Source: an uncultured Ignavibacteria bacterium
GTDB lineage: Bacteria > Bacteroidota > Ignavibacteria > SZUA-365
DNA: 64,000 bases
Assembly: GCA_913061095.1 (NCBI GenBank)
Contig: CAJXVM010000021.1
Location: 1-64,000 of the forward strand
Reading direction: 5' to 3'
The position numbers and the translations under genes were made by a program. The notes beneath the pieces are model-generated. The model had not been told where the DNA came from and made no database searches. It saw only the letters and a list, made by a program, of their open reading frames with translations. Positions within the stretch are counted from its first letter, which is position 1. Each line of letters begins with the position of its first letter. Below are positions 8,726 through 16,495 of the stretch, piece by piece.

Positions 8726-9718
8726 ATGAATCAGCAAAGCAAGAAAACCATCCTCAGCGGCATGCGTCCCACGGGCAAACTGCATCTCGGGCACTGGACC
8801 GGCGCGCTCGAGAACTGGGTCGCCCTGCAGGAGGAGTATCATAACTACCACCTGGTGGCCGACTACCACGCACTCACCACCAGCCTCGACACGTCGGAAC
8901 TCCATCAGAACACGATCGACATGGTGGTCGACTGGCTGGCCGGCGGCATCGATCCCGCTCGAAGTCCCGTCTTCCGCCAGTCGCAGATCAAGGAACACAC
9001 CGAGCTGCACCTGATCTTCTCCATGCTGATCACGAAGAGCCGGCTCGAGCGCAATCCCTCGATCAAGGAGCAGGTGCGTGACCTCGAGATCGAGCACATC
9101 ACATACGGTCATCTCGGATATCCCGTGCTGCAGGCCGCGGACATCCTCCTCTACCGCGGCGCCCTGGTTCCGGTGGGTGAGGATCAGCTCTCGCATGTGG
9201 AGATAACCCGCGAGATCGCACGCCGCTTCAACACCACATGGGACGAGGTCTTCCCCGAGCCCGAGCCGAAACTCACGCGTTTCGCACGTCTGCCCGGACT
9301 CGACGGCAAAGACAAGAAAATGTCCAAATCCATGGGCAACGCGCTGCTGATGTCCGACGGCCCTGAAGAGGTGGCACAGAAACTCCGAAAGGCTCCCACC
9401 GACGTGAAGAAGGTACGGCGCAACGATCCCGGCCGTCCCGACGTCTGCCTGATCTTCACGTACCATGAGAAATTCAATCCCGATGCCGTGCCGGAGGTTC
9501 GCGAGGGATGCGAGTCCGGTGCGCTCGGCTGCGTAGATTGCAAGAAGCGCTGCGGCGCAGCGATCAGTGAATTCCTCGCGCCGCATATCGAACGACGCCG
9601 GCAGTACGAAGAGCATCCGGAGCGCGTCGAGGAGATCCTCCGCGACGGTGAAGCGCGCGCACGCACCACCGCGCAGGAAACCATGTCCGCCGTCCGCGAC
9701 GCAATGAAGCTGGGATAA
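8726..9718 (+). CDS. trpS: Tryptophan--tRNA ligase
   Basis: 330 residues, the normal length of bacterial TrpRS. Class I synthetase signatures are intact: the HIGH-type motif HLGH (residues 21-24, after SGMRPTGKL) and KMSKS. The enzyme charges tRNA-Trp with tryptophan using ATP. It heads a tight operon; scpA starts 2 bases after its stop, and scpB and rluB follow. The same order is found in other phyla. A possible promoter box, TATCTTTA, lies at 8685. The ribosome site (AGAAG) is weak. Confidence 0.97.
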   Translation: MNQQSKKTILSGMRPTGKLHLGHWTGALENWVALQEEYHNYHLVADYHALTTSLDTSELHQNTIDMVVDWLAGGIDPARSPVFRQSQIKEHTELHLIFSMLITKSRLERNPSIKEQVRDLEIEHITYGHLGYPVLQAADILLYRGALVPVGEDQLSHVEITREIARRFNTTWDEVFPEPEPKLTRFARLPGLDGKDKKMSKSMGNALLMSDGPEEVAQKLRKAPTDVKKVRRNDPGRPDVCLIFTYHEKFNPDAVPEVREGCESGALGCVDCKKRCGAAISEFLAPHIERRRQYEEHPERVEEILRDGEARARTTAQETMSAVRDAMKLG

Positions 9719-9720
9719 CC

Positions 9721-10575
9721 GTGAACGCGTTCAAGGTCAGCATACCGGATTTCGAGGGGCCGCTGGATCTCCTTCTCTTTTTCATCAAGCGCGACGAGCT
9801 GGACATCTACAACATCCCCATCGCCTACATCACGCAGGAGTTTCTTTCCTACATCCGCGTCATGCAGATGCTGGATCTCGAGCTCGCGGGCGAATTCATC
9901 GTCATGGCGGCGACGCTCATGCAGATCAAGGCCCGCATGCTGCTGCCGAAGGTGGAGACCGAGGAAGGCGAGGAGGAAATCGATCCCCGTGCCGAGCTGA
10001 CCCAGCGTCTGCTCGAATACAAGCGCTACAAGGAATCCGCGCAGGAGCTGCAGCAGCTCGAGCTGGAGCAGCGCGAGCGCTACTTCCGCAACCTGTTCAA
10101 GTATGACGTCCGCAGGACTCCGGTGGAGGAGGATGAAGACACGCTGCAGGACGTCACGATGTACCAGCTCATCAAGGCCTTCCAGCGGGCCATGACAAAC
10201 ATCCCGAAGAAGACCGTGCACGAAGTGCGCACCATCCCCTACACGATCGAGGAGCAGGGGCTTTGGCTGATGAAGCGCTTCGAGGACCGCACGCGCTACA
10301 ACTTCAGCGAGATCCTGCGTGACATGCAGGAGAAGGTGCAGGTCATCGTGACCTTCATCGCCCTGCTTGAACTGATGCGCGCTCGACGCATCCGTGTCGA
10401 ACTGCACGCGCAGTTCAACGACTTCGACATCATCAAAACAGAATTGACTCAGGACCATTCCCCTGAGCAGGATGCGGCATTGCTTGCGGAAGCCGACGCG
10501 GAGAGTTACTCCCACGCCGACCGCGATCCGGCCTCGCGGGGTGCCTCCGCCAGGGGGAGCTCTCCGAAAGAATAA
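9721..10575 (+). CDS. scpA: Segregation and condensation protein A
   Basis: 284 residues from a GTG start 2 bases after trpS. The N-terminus FEGPLDLLLFFIKRDELDIYN is the ScpA helical domain that binds the SMC neck, and the C-terminus is the small winged helix that binds the SMC cap. ScpA is the kleisin that closes the SMC ring in chromosome segregation and works with ScpB, encoded 2 bases downstream. The last 35 residues are a charged tail of no known role. Confidence 0.95.
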   Translation: MNAFKVSIPDFEGPLDLLLFFIKRDELDIYNIPIAYITQEFLSYIRVMQMLDLELAGEFIVMAATLMQIKARMLLPKVETEEGEEEIDPRAELTQRLLEYKRYKESAQELQQLELEQRERYFRNLFKYDVRRTPVEEDEDTLQDVTMYQLIKAFQRAMTNIPKKTVHEVRTIPYTIEEQGLWLMKRFEDRTRYNFSEILRDMQEKVQVIVTFIALLELMRARRIRVELHAQFNDFDIIKTELTQDHSPEQDAALLAEADAESYSHADRDPASRGASARGSSPKE

Positions 10576-10577
10576 GT

Positions 10578-11780
10578 ATGATGCAGGAAAAACAGAAACA
10601 CGAACGTGATGAAGCTGCCGGGGATCTCCCGGATGACACCCCTGTGAATGAGGACGACACGCCTGTGGAGGACGACACGCCTGTGGAGGACGACACGCCT
10701 GTGGAGGACGACGATCTCGAGGATGATGACGCGGAGTTCCGCGGCATCATCGAGGCGTTGATTTTCGCATCCGACGAGCCGCTCACCTTCCGCCAGATCA
10801 AGGACGTCCTCGCCCCCAACGAGGACAGAGATCCGAAGCCGGAGGAGGAAGACGCGCCCGGGAAGCACAAACGGAAACCGCGGCTGACGATCACGCGCGT
10901 CAAGCGTGCCATCGACCGGCTGAACGACGAGTACAGTGAGCAGAACCGCTCCTTCCACATCGTGGATGTGGCGGGCGGTTTCGCCTTTCAGACAACGCGG
11001 GAATACGGACAGTGGGTCGGCAAACTGTTTGCCGAACGGTCGCGGCGCCGGCTGACGCAGTCCGCGCTCGAAACGCTCTCCATCATCGCATTCCGGCAGC
11101 CCATCAGCAAACCCGACGTCGAGGCCATTCGCGGTGTCAACGCCGAGCACGTGGTCAAGTCGCTGCTGGAACGCAACCTGATCTCCATTGTCGGACGCGA
11201 AGACAGTCCTGGCCGGCCCCTGCTGTACGGTACGACCAAGACCTTCCTGAAGCACTTCGGTCTCAGCAGCATCAACGACCTTCCCAAACCGCGTGAGATC
11301 AAGGATCTCCTCTCCTCCGAGGAGGAACTGGCGATCAATCCCATCGAGGAAATGGATCTCGAGAAAGCGGCGCAGCTGACGCGCGTCTCCTCGCAGGAGC
11401 TCGAGCGCCTCTTCGACACCGCGCAGTTGCGACAGGAAGAGGAGGAGCAGCCGAAAGCCCGCCGTAGTGCGCCGCAGGCGGACGAAGGCGGGGAGCCGGA
11501 TGCGGAGTCCGACGACCCGTCATCCCGAGCAGGCCGAAGCGAGGACGATCGCGATGACGACGGGGAGGCCGAGGCCGGAGATACGTCATCCCGAGCAGGC
11601 CGAAGCGAGGACGATCGCGATGACGACAGGGAGGCCGAGGCCGTATCGAGGGAAAAATCACCCGGCGCACCCATTCTGCACGTTCAGTTCGATCATGACG
11701 GGACTGATGGGAGCGAGAGCGATGGCGAGAGCGATGACGAGAGCGAGAACGACAATAACGATGATGAGGAAAGGAACTGA
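10578..11780 (+). CDS. scpB: Segregation and condensation protein B with long acidic extensions
   Basis: 400 residues, about twice the usual ScpB. The core (about 50-245) holds the two winged helices, with IEALIFASDEPLTFRQIK, TQSALETLSIIAFRQPISK and GRPLLYGTT motifs. It binds the ScpA kleisin. Before the core is an acidic head built from an 18-base tandem repeat (DDTPVE units). After it comes a 150-residue acidic, Ser/Asp-rich tail containing a 66-base (22-residue) duplication. Both extensions look disordered and expendable, and the tail's repeat resembles a dispersed repeat sequence read as protein. The stop overlaps the rluB start by one base. Confidence 0.93.
   Translation: MMQEKQKHERDEAAGDLPDDTPVNEDDTPVEDDTPVEDDTPVEDDDLEDDDAEFRGIIEALIFASDEPLTFRQIKDVLAPNEDRDPKPEEEDAPGKHKRKPRLTITRVKRAIDRLNDEYSEQNRSFHIVDVAGGFAFQTTREYGQWVGKLFAERSRRRLTQSALETLSIIAFRQPISKPDVEAIRGVNAEHVVKSLLERNLISIVGREDSPGRPLLYGTTKTFLKHFGLSSINDLPKPREIKDLLSSEEELAINPIEEMDLEKAAQLTRVSSQELERLFDTAQLRQEEEEQPKARRSAPQADEGGEPDAESDDPSSRAGRSEDDRDDDGEAEAGDTSSRAGRSEDDRDDDREAEAVSREKSPGAPILHVQFDHDGTDGSESDGESDDESENDNNDDEERN
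10632..10712 (+). repeat. 18-base tandem repeat in the 5' end of scpB
   Basis: Unit GAGGACGACACGCCTGTG, three perfect copies from 10650 to 10703, one imperfect copy before and a partial copy after. It encodes DDTPVE repeats and keeps the frame. Perfect copies suggest recent expansion and likely length variation between strains. Confidence 0.85.
11518..11649 (+). repeat. 66-base tandem duplication in the 3' part of scpB
   Basis: Two nearly identical units begin at 11518 and 11584 with CGTCATCCCGAGCAGGCC. The reverse strand reads as ...CGGCCTGCTCGGGATGACG and translates to RFGLLGMT. That resembles a class of dispersed intergenic repeats seen in many bacterial genomes (from memory, not searched). 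Here it is read in frame as SSRAGRSEDDRDD. Confidence 0.75.
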
Positions 11781-12658
11781 TGGCTGGACCAAGGAAACCG
11801 CGAAAGGGCGGCGGAGGGATTTCGCGAGGGAAATCCGCAGCGGGCGGCGGGAAACGTCCGCATGCGCGGCTGGACCGCGGGAAAGGCAAGTCGAAACCGC
11901 GCCGACGCACCGTCGCGGTGCGGAAGGCGGAAGATGAAATCCGGCTCAACAAATACCTCGCTGAAGCGGGCGTAGCCTCCCGGCGCAAGGCTGATGAGCT
12001 GATCGCCGAAGGCGTGGTGCGCGTCAATGGCCGCGTCGTCACCGAACTCGGCAGCAAGGTCAATCCACAGCGCGACGAAGTCAGCGTGCGCGGCACGCCG
12101 GTGTATATCGAAGCACAGCTGTTCTACATCCTGCTGAACAAACCCAAGGACTGCATCACCACGACATCCGACGAGAAGGGCCGCCGTACGGTGATGGACC
12201 TGATTCCCGCAGAAATGCACGTCTATCCCGTCGGACGCCTGGACCGCAACACCACCGGCGCGCTGCTGCTGACGAACGATGGCGACCTGGCCAACGTGCT
12301 GATGCATCCGCGCTTCCATGTGGCCAAGTCCTACATCGTCGAAGTGGCATCGAAGATCAAGCCGCAGCATATCGAGCGCCTCCGCGCCGGCGTGAAGCTC
12401 GACGACGGCAAAACCGCTCCCTGCGAGGCAGAGGTGCTCGATCCGCCGCACAGTACCGTGGTCGGACTCGTCCTCCATGAAGGACGCAACCGGCAGGTGC
12501 GCCGCATGTTCGAAACACTCGGCTATGACGTCCGTAAACTCGACCGGGTTGCCTACGCCGGTCTCACGCTCAGCGGACTCAAGCGCGGCAGCTGGCGATA
12601 CCTCGAAGAAAATGAAGTCGGCTACCTGAAAAATCTCGCGGCGAGGCAGGGCGGCTGA
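11780..12658 (+). CDS. rluB: 23S rRNA pseudouridine synthase, RsuA/RluB family
   Basis: 292 residues. A basic, Gly/Lys/Arg-rich head (about 1-50) is followed by an S4 RNA-binding domain (IRLNKYLAEAGVASRRKADELI) and the catalytic domain with the conserved YPVGRLDRNTTGALLLTNDG, whose Asp is the nucleophile. Enzymes of this group turn uridine into pseudouridine in rRNA; RluB (23S position 2605) is the usual member near scpA/scpB, though RsuA or RluE cannot be excluded by eye. ATG overlaps the scpB stop (TGATG), so translation is coupled. Confidence 0.93.
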   Translation: MAGPRKPRKGGGGISRGKSAAGGGKRPHARLDRGKGKSKPRRRTVAVRKAEDEIRLNKYLAEAGVASRRKADELIAEGVVRVNGRVVTELGSKVNPQRDEVSVRGTPVYIEAQLFYILLNKPKDCITTTSDEKGRRTVMDLIPAEMHVYPVGRLDRNTTGALLLTNDGDLANVLMHPRFHVAKSYIVEVASKIKPQHIERLRAGVKLDDGKTAPCEAEVLDPPHSTVVGLVLHEGRNRQVRRMFETLGYDVRKLDRVAYAGLTLSGLKRGSWRYLEENEVGYLKNLAARQGG

Positions 12659-12716
12659 TCGCCGTCTCCGCAACTCCGCCCGGGGATCCCTGCAGGCACC
12701 AAAGATAGGATGATGC

Positions 12717-13556
12717 ATGCTGGCACTGATTCGCCTCGAACTCGTCAAAATCTTCCTTAAGCTCCGCACCTACATCGGCTTCGGCCTCATCGGCGCACTC
12801 GTGCCCCTCGTCTACTGGGGCATGTCCTTCGCCGGTGAAGACATGATCAACGGCATGACACGCGGCCTCCAGCAGAACTTCATGTTCGTCGGTTCGCTGT
12901 TCAACGGCTGGTTCGTCTCCAACATGGTCATGAATTCGCTGTTTGTGCACATCCCGTTTCTCATCCTCCTCGTCGCGGGCGACATCCTGGCCGGCGAAGC
13001 CACCAGCGGCACATACCGTATCCTCCTGACACGTCCCCCGTCGCGCAATAGAATCTTCGCGGTCAAAACCGTCGGCACGGTGGGCTACACCTACGGACTG
13101 GTATTCTTCCTCGCCATCGTGAGTGTCGGACTCGGACTGCTGTTTTTCGGACACGGCGACATGTTCATCATCCGCGAGGACGGCATCGCCATCATCGCGC
13201 GCGGCGAGCTGTGGTGGCGCTTCATCCTCTCCTACTTCCTCGCCGGCTGGGCGATGTGCGTCGTCGCCGCACTCGGACTGCTGTTCAGCTCCTTTGTCGA
13301 AAACGCCATCGGTCCGATCGTCGGCTCCTTCGCCGTGATCATCCTCTTCATCATCCTCGGCAACCTCCCCTTCGAATTCTTCGAGAACCTGCGTCCCTAC
13401 CTGTTCACGACATACACTGACGTCTGGCGGCGCGCGTTCGACGATGCCATCGACATCGCGGCGATCGCGAAAGACGTGGGCATGCTCGCCGTATTCTTCC
13501 TGATCTTTACCGGTGCCGCCTGGACCATTTTCCGCAGAAAGGATATTCTCTCATGA
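12717..13556 (+). CDS. ABC-2 type transporter permease subunit
   Basis: 279 residues with about six membrane helices and a short start, MLALIRLELVKIFLKLRTYIGF, typical of ABC-2 permeases. The motif AGEATSGTYRILLTRPPSR after helix 2 is also characteristic of the family. No ATPase gene is adjacent; partners may be encoded elsewhere. An AGGAT ribosome site precedes ATG. The stop overlaps the start of the LolA-like gene by four bases (ATGA), which suggests joint action in export or envelope lipid handling. Substrate unknown. Confidence 0.85.
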   Translation: MLALIRLELVKIFLKLRTYIGFGLIGALVPLVYWGMSFAGEDMINGMTRGLQQNFMFVGSLFNGWFVSNMVMNSLFVHIPFLILLVAGDILAGEATSGTYRILLTRPPSRNRIFAVKTVGTVGYTYGLVFFLAIVSVGLGLLFFGHGDMFIIREDGIAIIARGELWWRFILSYFLAGWAMCVVAALGLLFSSFVENAIGPIVGSFAVIILFIILGNLPFEFFENLRPYLFTTYTDVWRRAFDDAIDIAAIAKDVGMLAVFFLIFTGAAWTIFRRKDILS

Positions 13557-14248
13557 CACGTTCCGCTTTCTTCACAACACTGATCTGCCTCCTGCTTCGC
13601 ACGTTCATTCTGCAGGCGCAGGAGCAGGCCGACCCCGCTATGCTCATCGACCGCGTGCAGAAGCAGTTCGACCGCGTCAACGATTACCGGGCGGATCTTC
13701 GTGCCGAGGTCGATATGAAAGGGCTCAGCGTACCCGAGATGAAGGCGACGGTTTTTTACAAAAAGCCCGATCGAATGCACGTGGAGAGTGAAGGATTCGC
13801 CATGCTCCCGCGCGATGCCGTCGCGTTTCGTCCCACGATGTTCGAGAAGGATCAGTACGACATGGTCATCCAGGGGAAGGAGACCATCCGCGGGCACGAG
13901 TGCGTCAAGGTCCGGCTTTTCGCGCGCTCCGATACCATCCGCCTGCAGCGCGTCATGCTGTACGTCGATCCCGCGCGCGATCTGATTCTGCGTGCCGACA
14001 TCGATCCCGAGCGCGGCTCATCCGCACAGGTCACGATGACATACACGCAGGTGAACGGCACGTACTGGCTGCCCGCGCGCATCGAGGTCGAGATGGATGC
14101 ACCGATGCGCTTCCGTCGCCCGGGGATGAATCGGCAGACCGGTGATACGGCGGAGAAAGAAAAACCCGCCCGTATTGTCGTCCGCTACAGTAATTACTCC
14201 GTCAACAGGGGCATCCCCGACTCGGTGTTCGAAGCGGATTCGCAGTAG
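13553..14248 (+). CDS. LolA/LppX-fold outer-membrane lipoprotein carrier-like protein
   Basis: 231 residues with a signal peptide (about 1-22, LQAQ). Then come the features of the half-barrel LolA-like family: DYRADLRAEV..., an F/Y-x-K-PDRMHVES strand and YVDPARDLILRADI near the middle. Such proteins bind acyl chains in the periplasm. It overlaps the permease gene by four bases, so a role in lipid or lipoprotein transport with that permease is possible. It is not clearly LolA itself; it could also be a general DUF4292/LolA-like sensor. Confidence 0.65.
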   Translation: MTRSAFFTTLICLLLRTFILQAQEQADPAMLIDRVQKQFDRVNDYRADLRAEVDMKGLSVPEMKATVFYKKPDRMHVESEGFAMLPRDAVAFRPTMFEKDQYDMVIQGKETIRGHECVKVRLFARSDTIRLQRVMLYVDPARDLILRADIDPERGSSAQVTMTYTQVNGTYWLPARIEVEMDAPMRFRRPGMNRQTGDTAEKEKPARIVVRYSNYSVNRGIPDSVFEADSQ

Positions 14249-14420
14249 CCCTTTTCCCCGATCCTTGTTACATTTCCGTATTGAACATTCTCATCCGGCA
14301 GTACTACCCTTCCGGAAAAATCGGTACGGCAACCACCATTACGCTTTACGCATTTCGCCTTTACACTTAACGCCTTTACGCTTTACGTCTTCACCCCTTC
14401 ACCTCTCCACGAACTGAACC

Positions 14421-16343
14421 ATGCGCCGCCTCATCATCCTTCTCCTCGCGTTCGCAACATACACCACTTCCGCCGCCGCGGAGTCCATGCTCATCGACGT
14501 CCTGCAGTACCGTGCCGTCGTGCGCTTCCACATCGAGCAGAAACTTCTCGAGGGCGATGCCTACGTCACGGTACGCAATGCCGCCCGCGGCGACCTCGAC
14601 GAGATCAGTCTCGATCTGGTCACGATGACCATCGACGGTGTGTCCATCGCCGGCAGCGCGGTGACGCATCGGTACGACGACCGGCTGCTCACCATTGAGC
14701 TTCCGGCTCCGCTCGCGCCGAATGATTCGGTCACCGTACGCGTGCTGTACCACGGGTCGCCGGGGAACGAGGGCGGCGCGATGCCATGGGGCGGCTGCCA
14801 CTGGGGTGACGTCACGTATTTCATGGGCGTCGGCTTCCTTGCGCCATCGGTGTCGCTGATGCGCAACTGGCTGCCGAGCAACGACATCCCCTCCGATAAG
14901 GCGCGCTTCGACATCACGTACGAAGTGCCCGAGGGGCTGACGGCCGCGGGCACCGGGCTTCTGCAGGAGCGCAGCGCAACGGGCGACGGCTTCACCGCCT
15001 TCCGCTGGGTGGAGACGCATCCCACGGCGACCTACCTCTTCACCTACGCCATCAGCGATTACGCCGTGGTCGAGGACGAATGGAACGGCATCCCCATGCA
15101 GTACTACGTCCCGCGCTCCGACTCCGCCCGGGCCATCAATTTCTTCAATACCGTGCCGACGATGATGGAGGCATTCACATCTCGCTTCGGCGCCTATCCC
15201 TTCGACAAGGTCGGCTACTGCATCACGCCCATCGGATCGATGGAGCATCAGACCATGATCAGCTATGCCGCGCAGCTGTTCAATATCCGGGAGCACGCCG
15301 CCAGCACGGCCGCGCATGAACTGTCGCACATGTGGTGGGGCGACTGGGTCACCTGCCGCGACTTCCGCGACGCCTGGCTGAACGAGGGATTCGCGGTGTA
15401 CAGCGAGATGCTGTACGCCGAACACACCGGCGGCGAGGAGGCCTATCTCGACTACGTGCGGCAGACCGCGCAGCGTTACCGCATCTCCGACACGCGCAAC
15501 GAGGGCGTTTTTCCGCTCTACGATTTCCCGCGCGCCCTGCCCTCGTCAAACTACCCGGCGACGATTTATCACAAGGGCGGCGCGGTGATGGCCATGCTTC
15601 GCGATGTCATGGGGGATGCACGTTTCTTTGAGGGACTGCGCGCCTACGGTCAGCGGCACGCATACGGGAATGCCACCTCGCAGGATCTCGAGGATGTCAT
15701 GGAAGAGTATAACGGCGGGGAGCTCGACTGGTTCTTCGACCAGTGGGTGTATGCCGCGGGATGGCCACAGTACGTCGCCCAGCGCGTGCTCGGCGACGGC
15801 GACGATCCGCAGCGCCTGCAGCTGCTGCAGATACAGGACACGGCAGACTATCCGCTCTTCGCCATGCCGCTGGATGTCGCAATCGTGACCACCGATGACG
15901 ATACGCTGCGGAGACGCATCGAAACGCAGGCCCAGGAATTCCAGGAGTTCAGCTTCGAGGGGATTCCGGAAAACGATGTGAAGAAAATCATGGTCGATCC
16001 GCGCGGCATCGTGCTGAAGTCATTGTCGAACCGTACCGTTGGCATCGCGCAGCGCGTCCCGCCTGCTCCGGGTACGCTCCGGCTCGACGCGGCATATCCC
16101 AATCCCTGGCGGCCGCAGCAGGACGGCACACTCATCGTGCCCGTATCGGCATCCTCGCCGGCACATGTCACGGTTGCCGTATACGATCTGCTTGGACGAA
16201 AGCTGCATGTACTGCACAACGGCGGGATCACAACCGGCACGCACCTGATGCGCATCAACGCGGGGATACTGCCGCAGGGCGTGTACATGGTGACGCTGCG
16301 CAGCGGAACATCCCTGCAGGTCGAGCGCGTGGTCGTGCAATAA
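14421..16343 (+). CDS. Secreted M1-family metallopeptidase with T9SS sorting domain
   Basis: 640 residues. A signal peptide (about 1-20) is followed by the M1 beta-sheet domain and the catalytic domain with zinc motif HELSH (residues 299-303) and the third ligand E322 in WLNEGFA, spaced as in M1 enzymes. The substrate motif GAMEN appears as GSMEH. The last 75 or so residues (AAYPNPWRP, YDLLGRKL, GVYMVTLRSG, ending VERVVVQ) are a type A T9SS sorting domain, so the enzyme should be exported to the surface through PorU/PorV-type machinery. Likely an aminopeptidase feeding on peptides outside the cell. The 170 bases upstream hold degenerate TTTACGC-type repeats and no clear promoter. Confidence 0.92.
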   Translation: MRRLIILLLAFATYTTSAAAESMLIDVLQYRAVVRFHIEQKLLEGDAYVTVRNAARGDLDEISLDLVTMTIDGVSIAGSAVTHRYDDRLLTIELPAPLAPNDSVTVRVLYHGSPGNEGGAMPWGGCHWGDVTYFMGVGFLAPSVSLMRNWLPSNDIPSDKARFDITYEVPEGLTAAGTGLLQERSATGDGFTAFRWVETHPTATYLFTYAISDYAVVEDEWNGIPMQYYVPRSDSARAINFFNTVPTMMEAFTSRFGAYPFDKVGYCITPIGSMEHQTMISYAAQLFNIREHAASTAAHELSHMWWGDWVTCRDFRDAWLNEGFAVYSEMLYAEHTGGEEAYLDYVRQTAQRYRISDTRNEGVFPLYDFPRALPSSNYPATIYHKGGAVMAMLRDVMGDARFFEGLRAYGQRHAYGNATSQDLEDVMEEYNGGELDWFFDQWVYAAGWPQYVAQRVLGDGDDPQRLQLLQIQDTADYPLFAMPLDVAIVTTDDDTLRRRIETQAQEFQEFSFEGIPENDVKKIMVDPRGIVLKSLSNRTVGIAQRVPPAPGTLRLDAAYPNPWRPQQDGTLIVPVSASSPAHVTVAVYDLLGRKLHVLHNGGITTGTHLMRINAGILPQGVYMVTLRSGTSLQVERVVVQ

Positions 16344-16381
16344 GTGACGCTCCGTACAAAGAATGAGAATCCCACAGAAAT

Positions 16382-16478
16382 GACGGATTGCCTGCCAGCT
16401 CCGATTCCGCTCCGGTGATCCGGTCAGCCTGAATTCATCCCCTGGCCAGGACGCATCCCGAACAGCAGGTAATCCGTC
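16382..16478. repeat. Long-spaced inverted repeat between convergent genes
   Basis: GACGGATTGCCTGC (16382-16395) faces GCAGGTAATCCGTC (16465-16478) with one G-T mismatch and a 69-base loop. It fills the gap between the M1 peptidase gene and the convergent secreted-protein gene. It could act as a two-way terminator or be remains of a small mobile repeat; no T-run follows. Confidence 0.5.
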
Positions 16479-16495
16479 CTCCAACCAATAACCAA

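Noticed and set aside
9184-10515. 443-residue minus-strand open frame over trpS-scpA
   Set aside because: Antisense to two certain genes; composition is that of a reversed coding strand.
16382-16478. Insertion-sequence ends
   Set aside because: The inverted repeat encloses only 69 bases, with no transposase and no target duplication that I can see.
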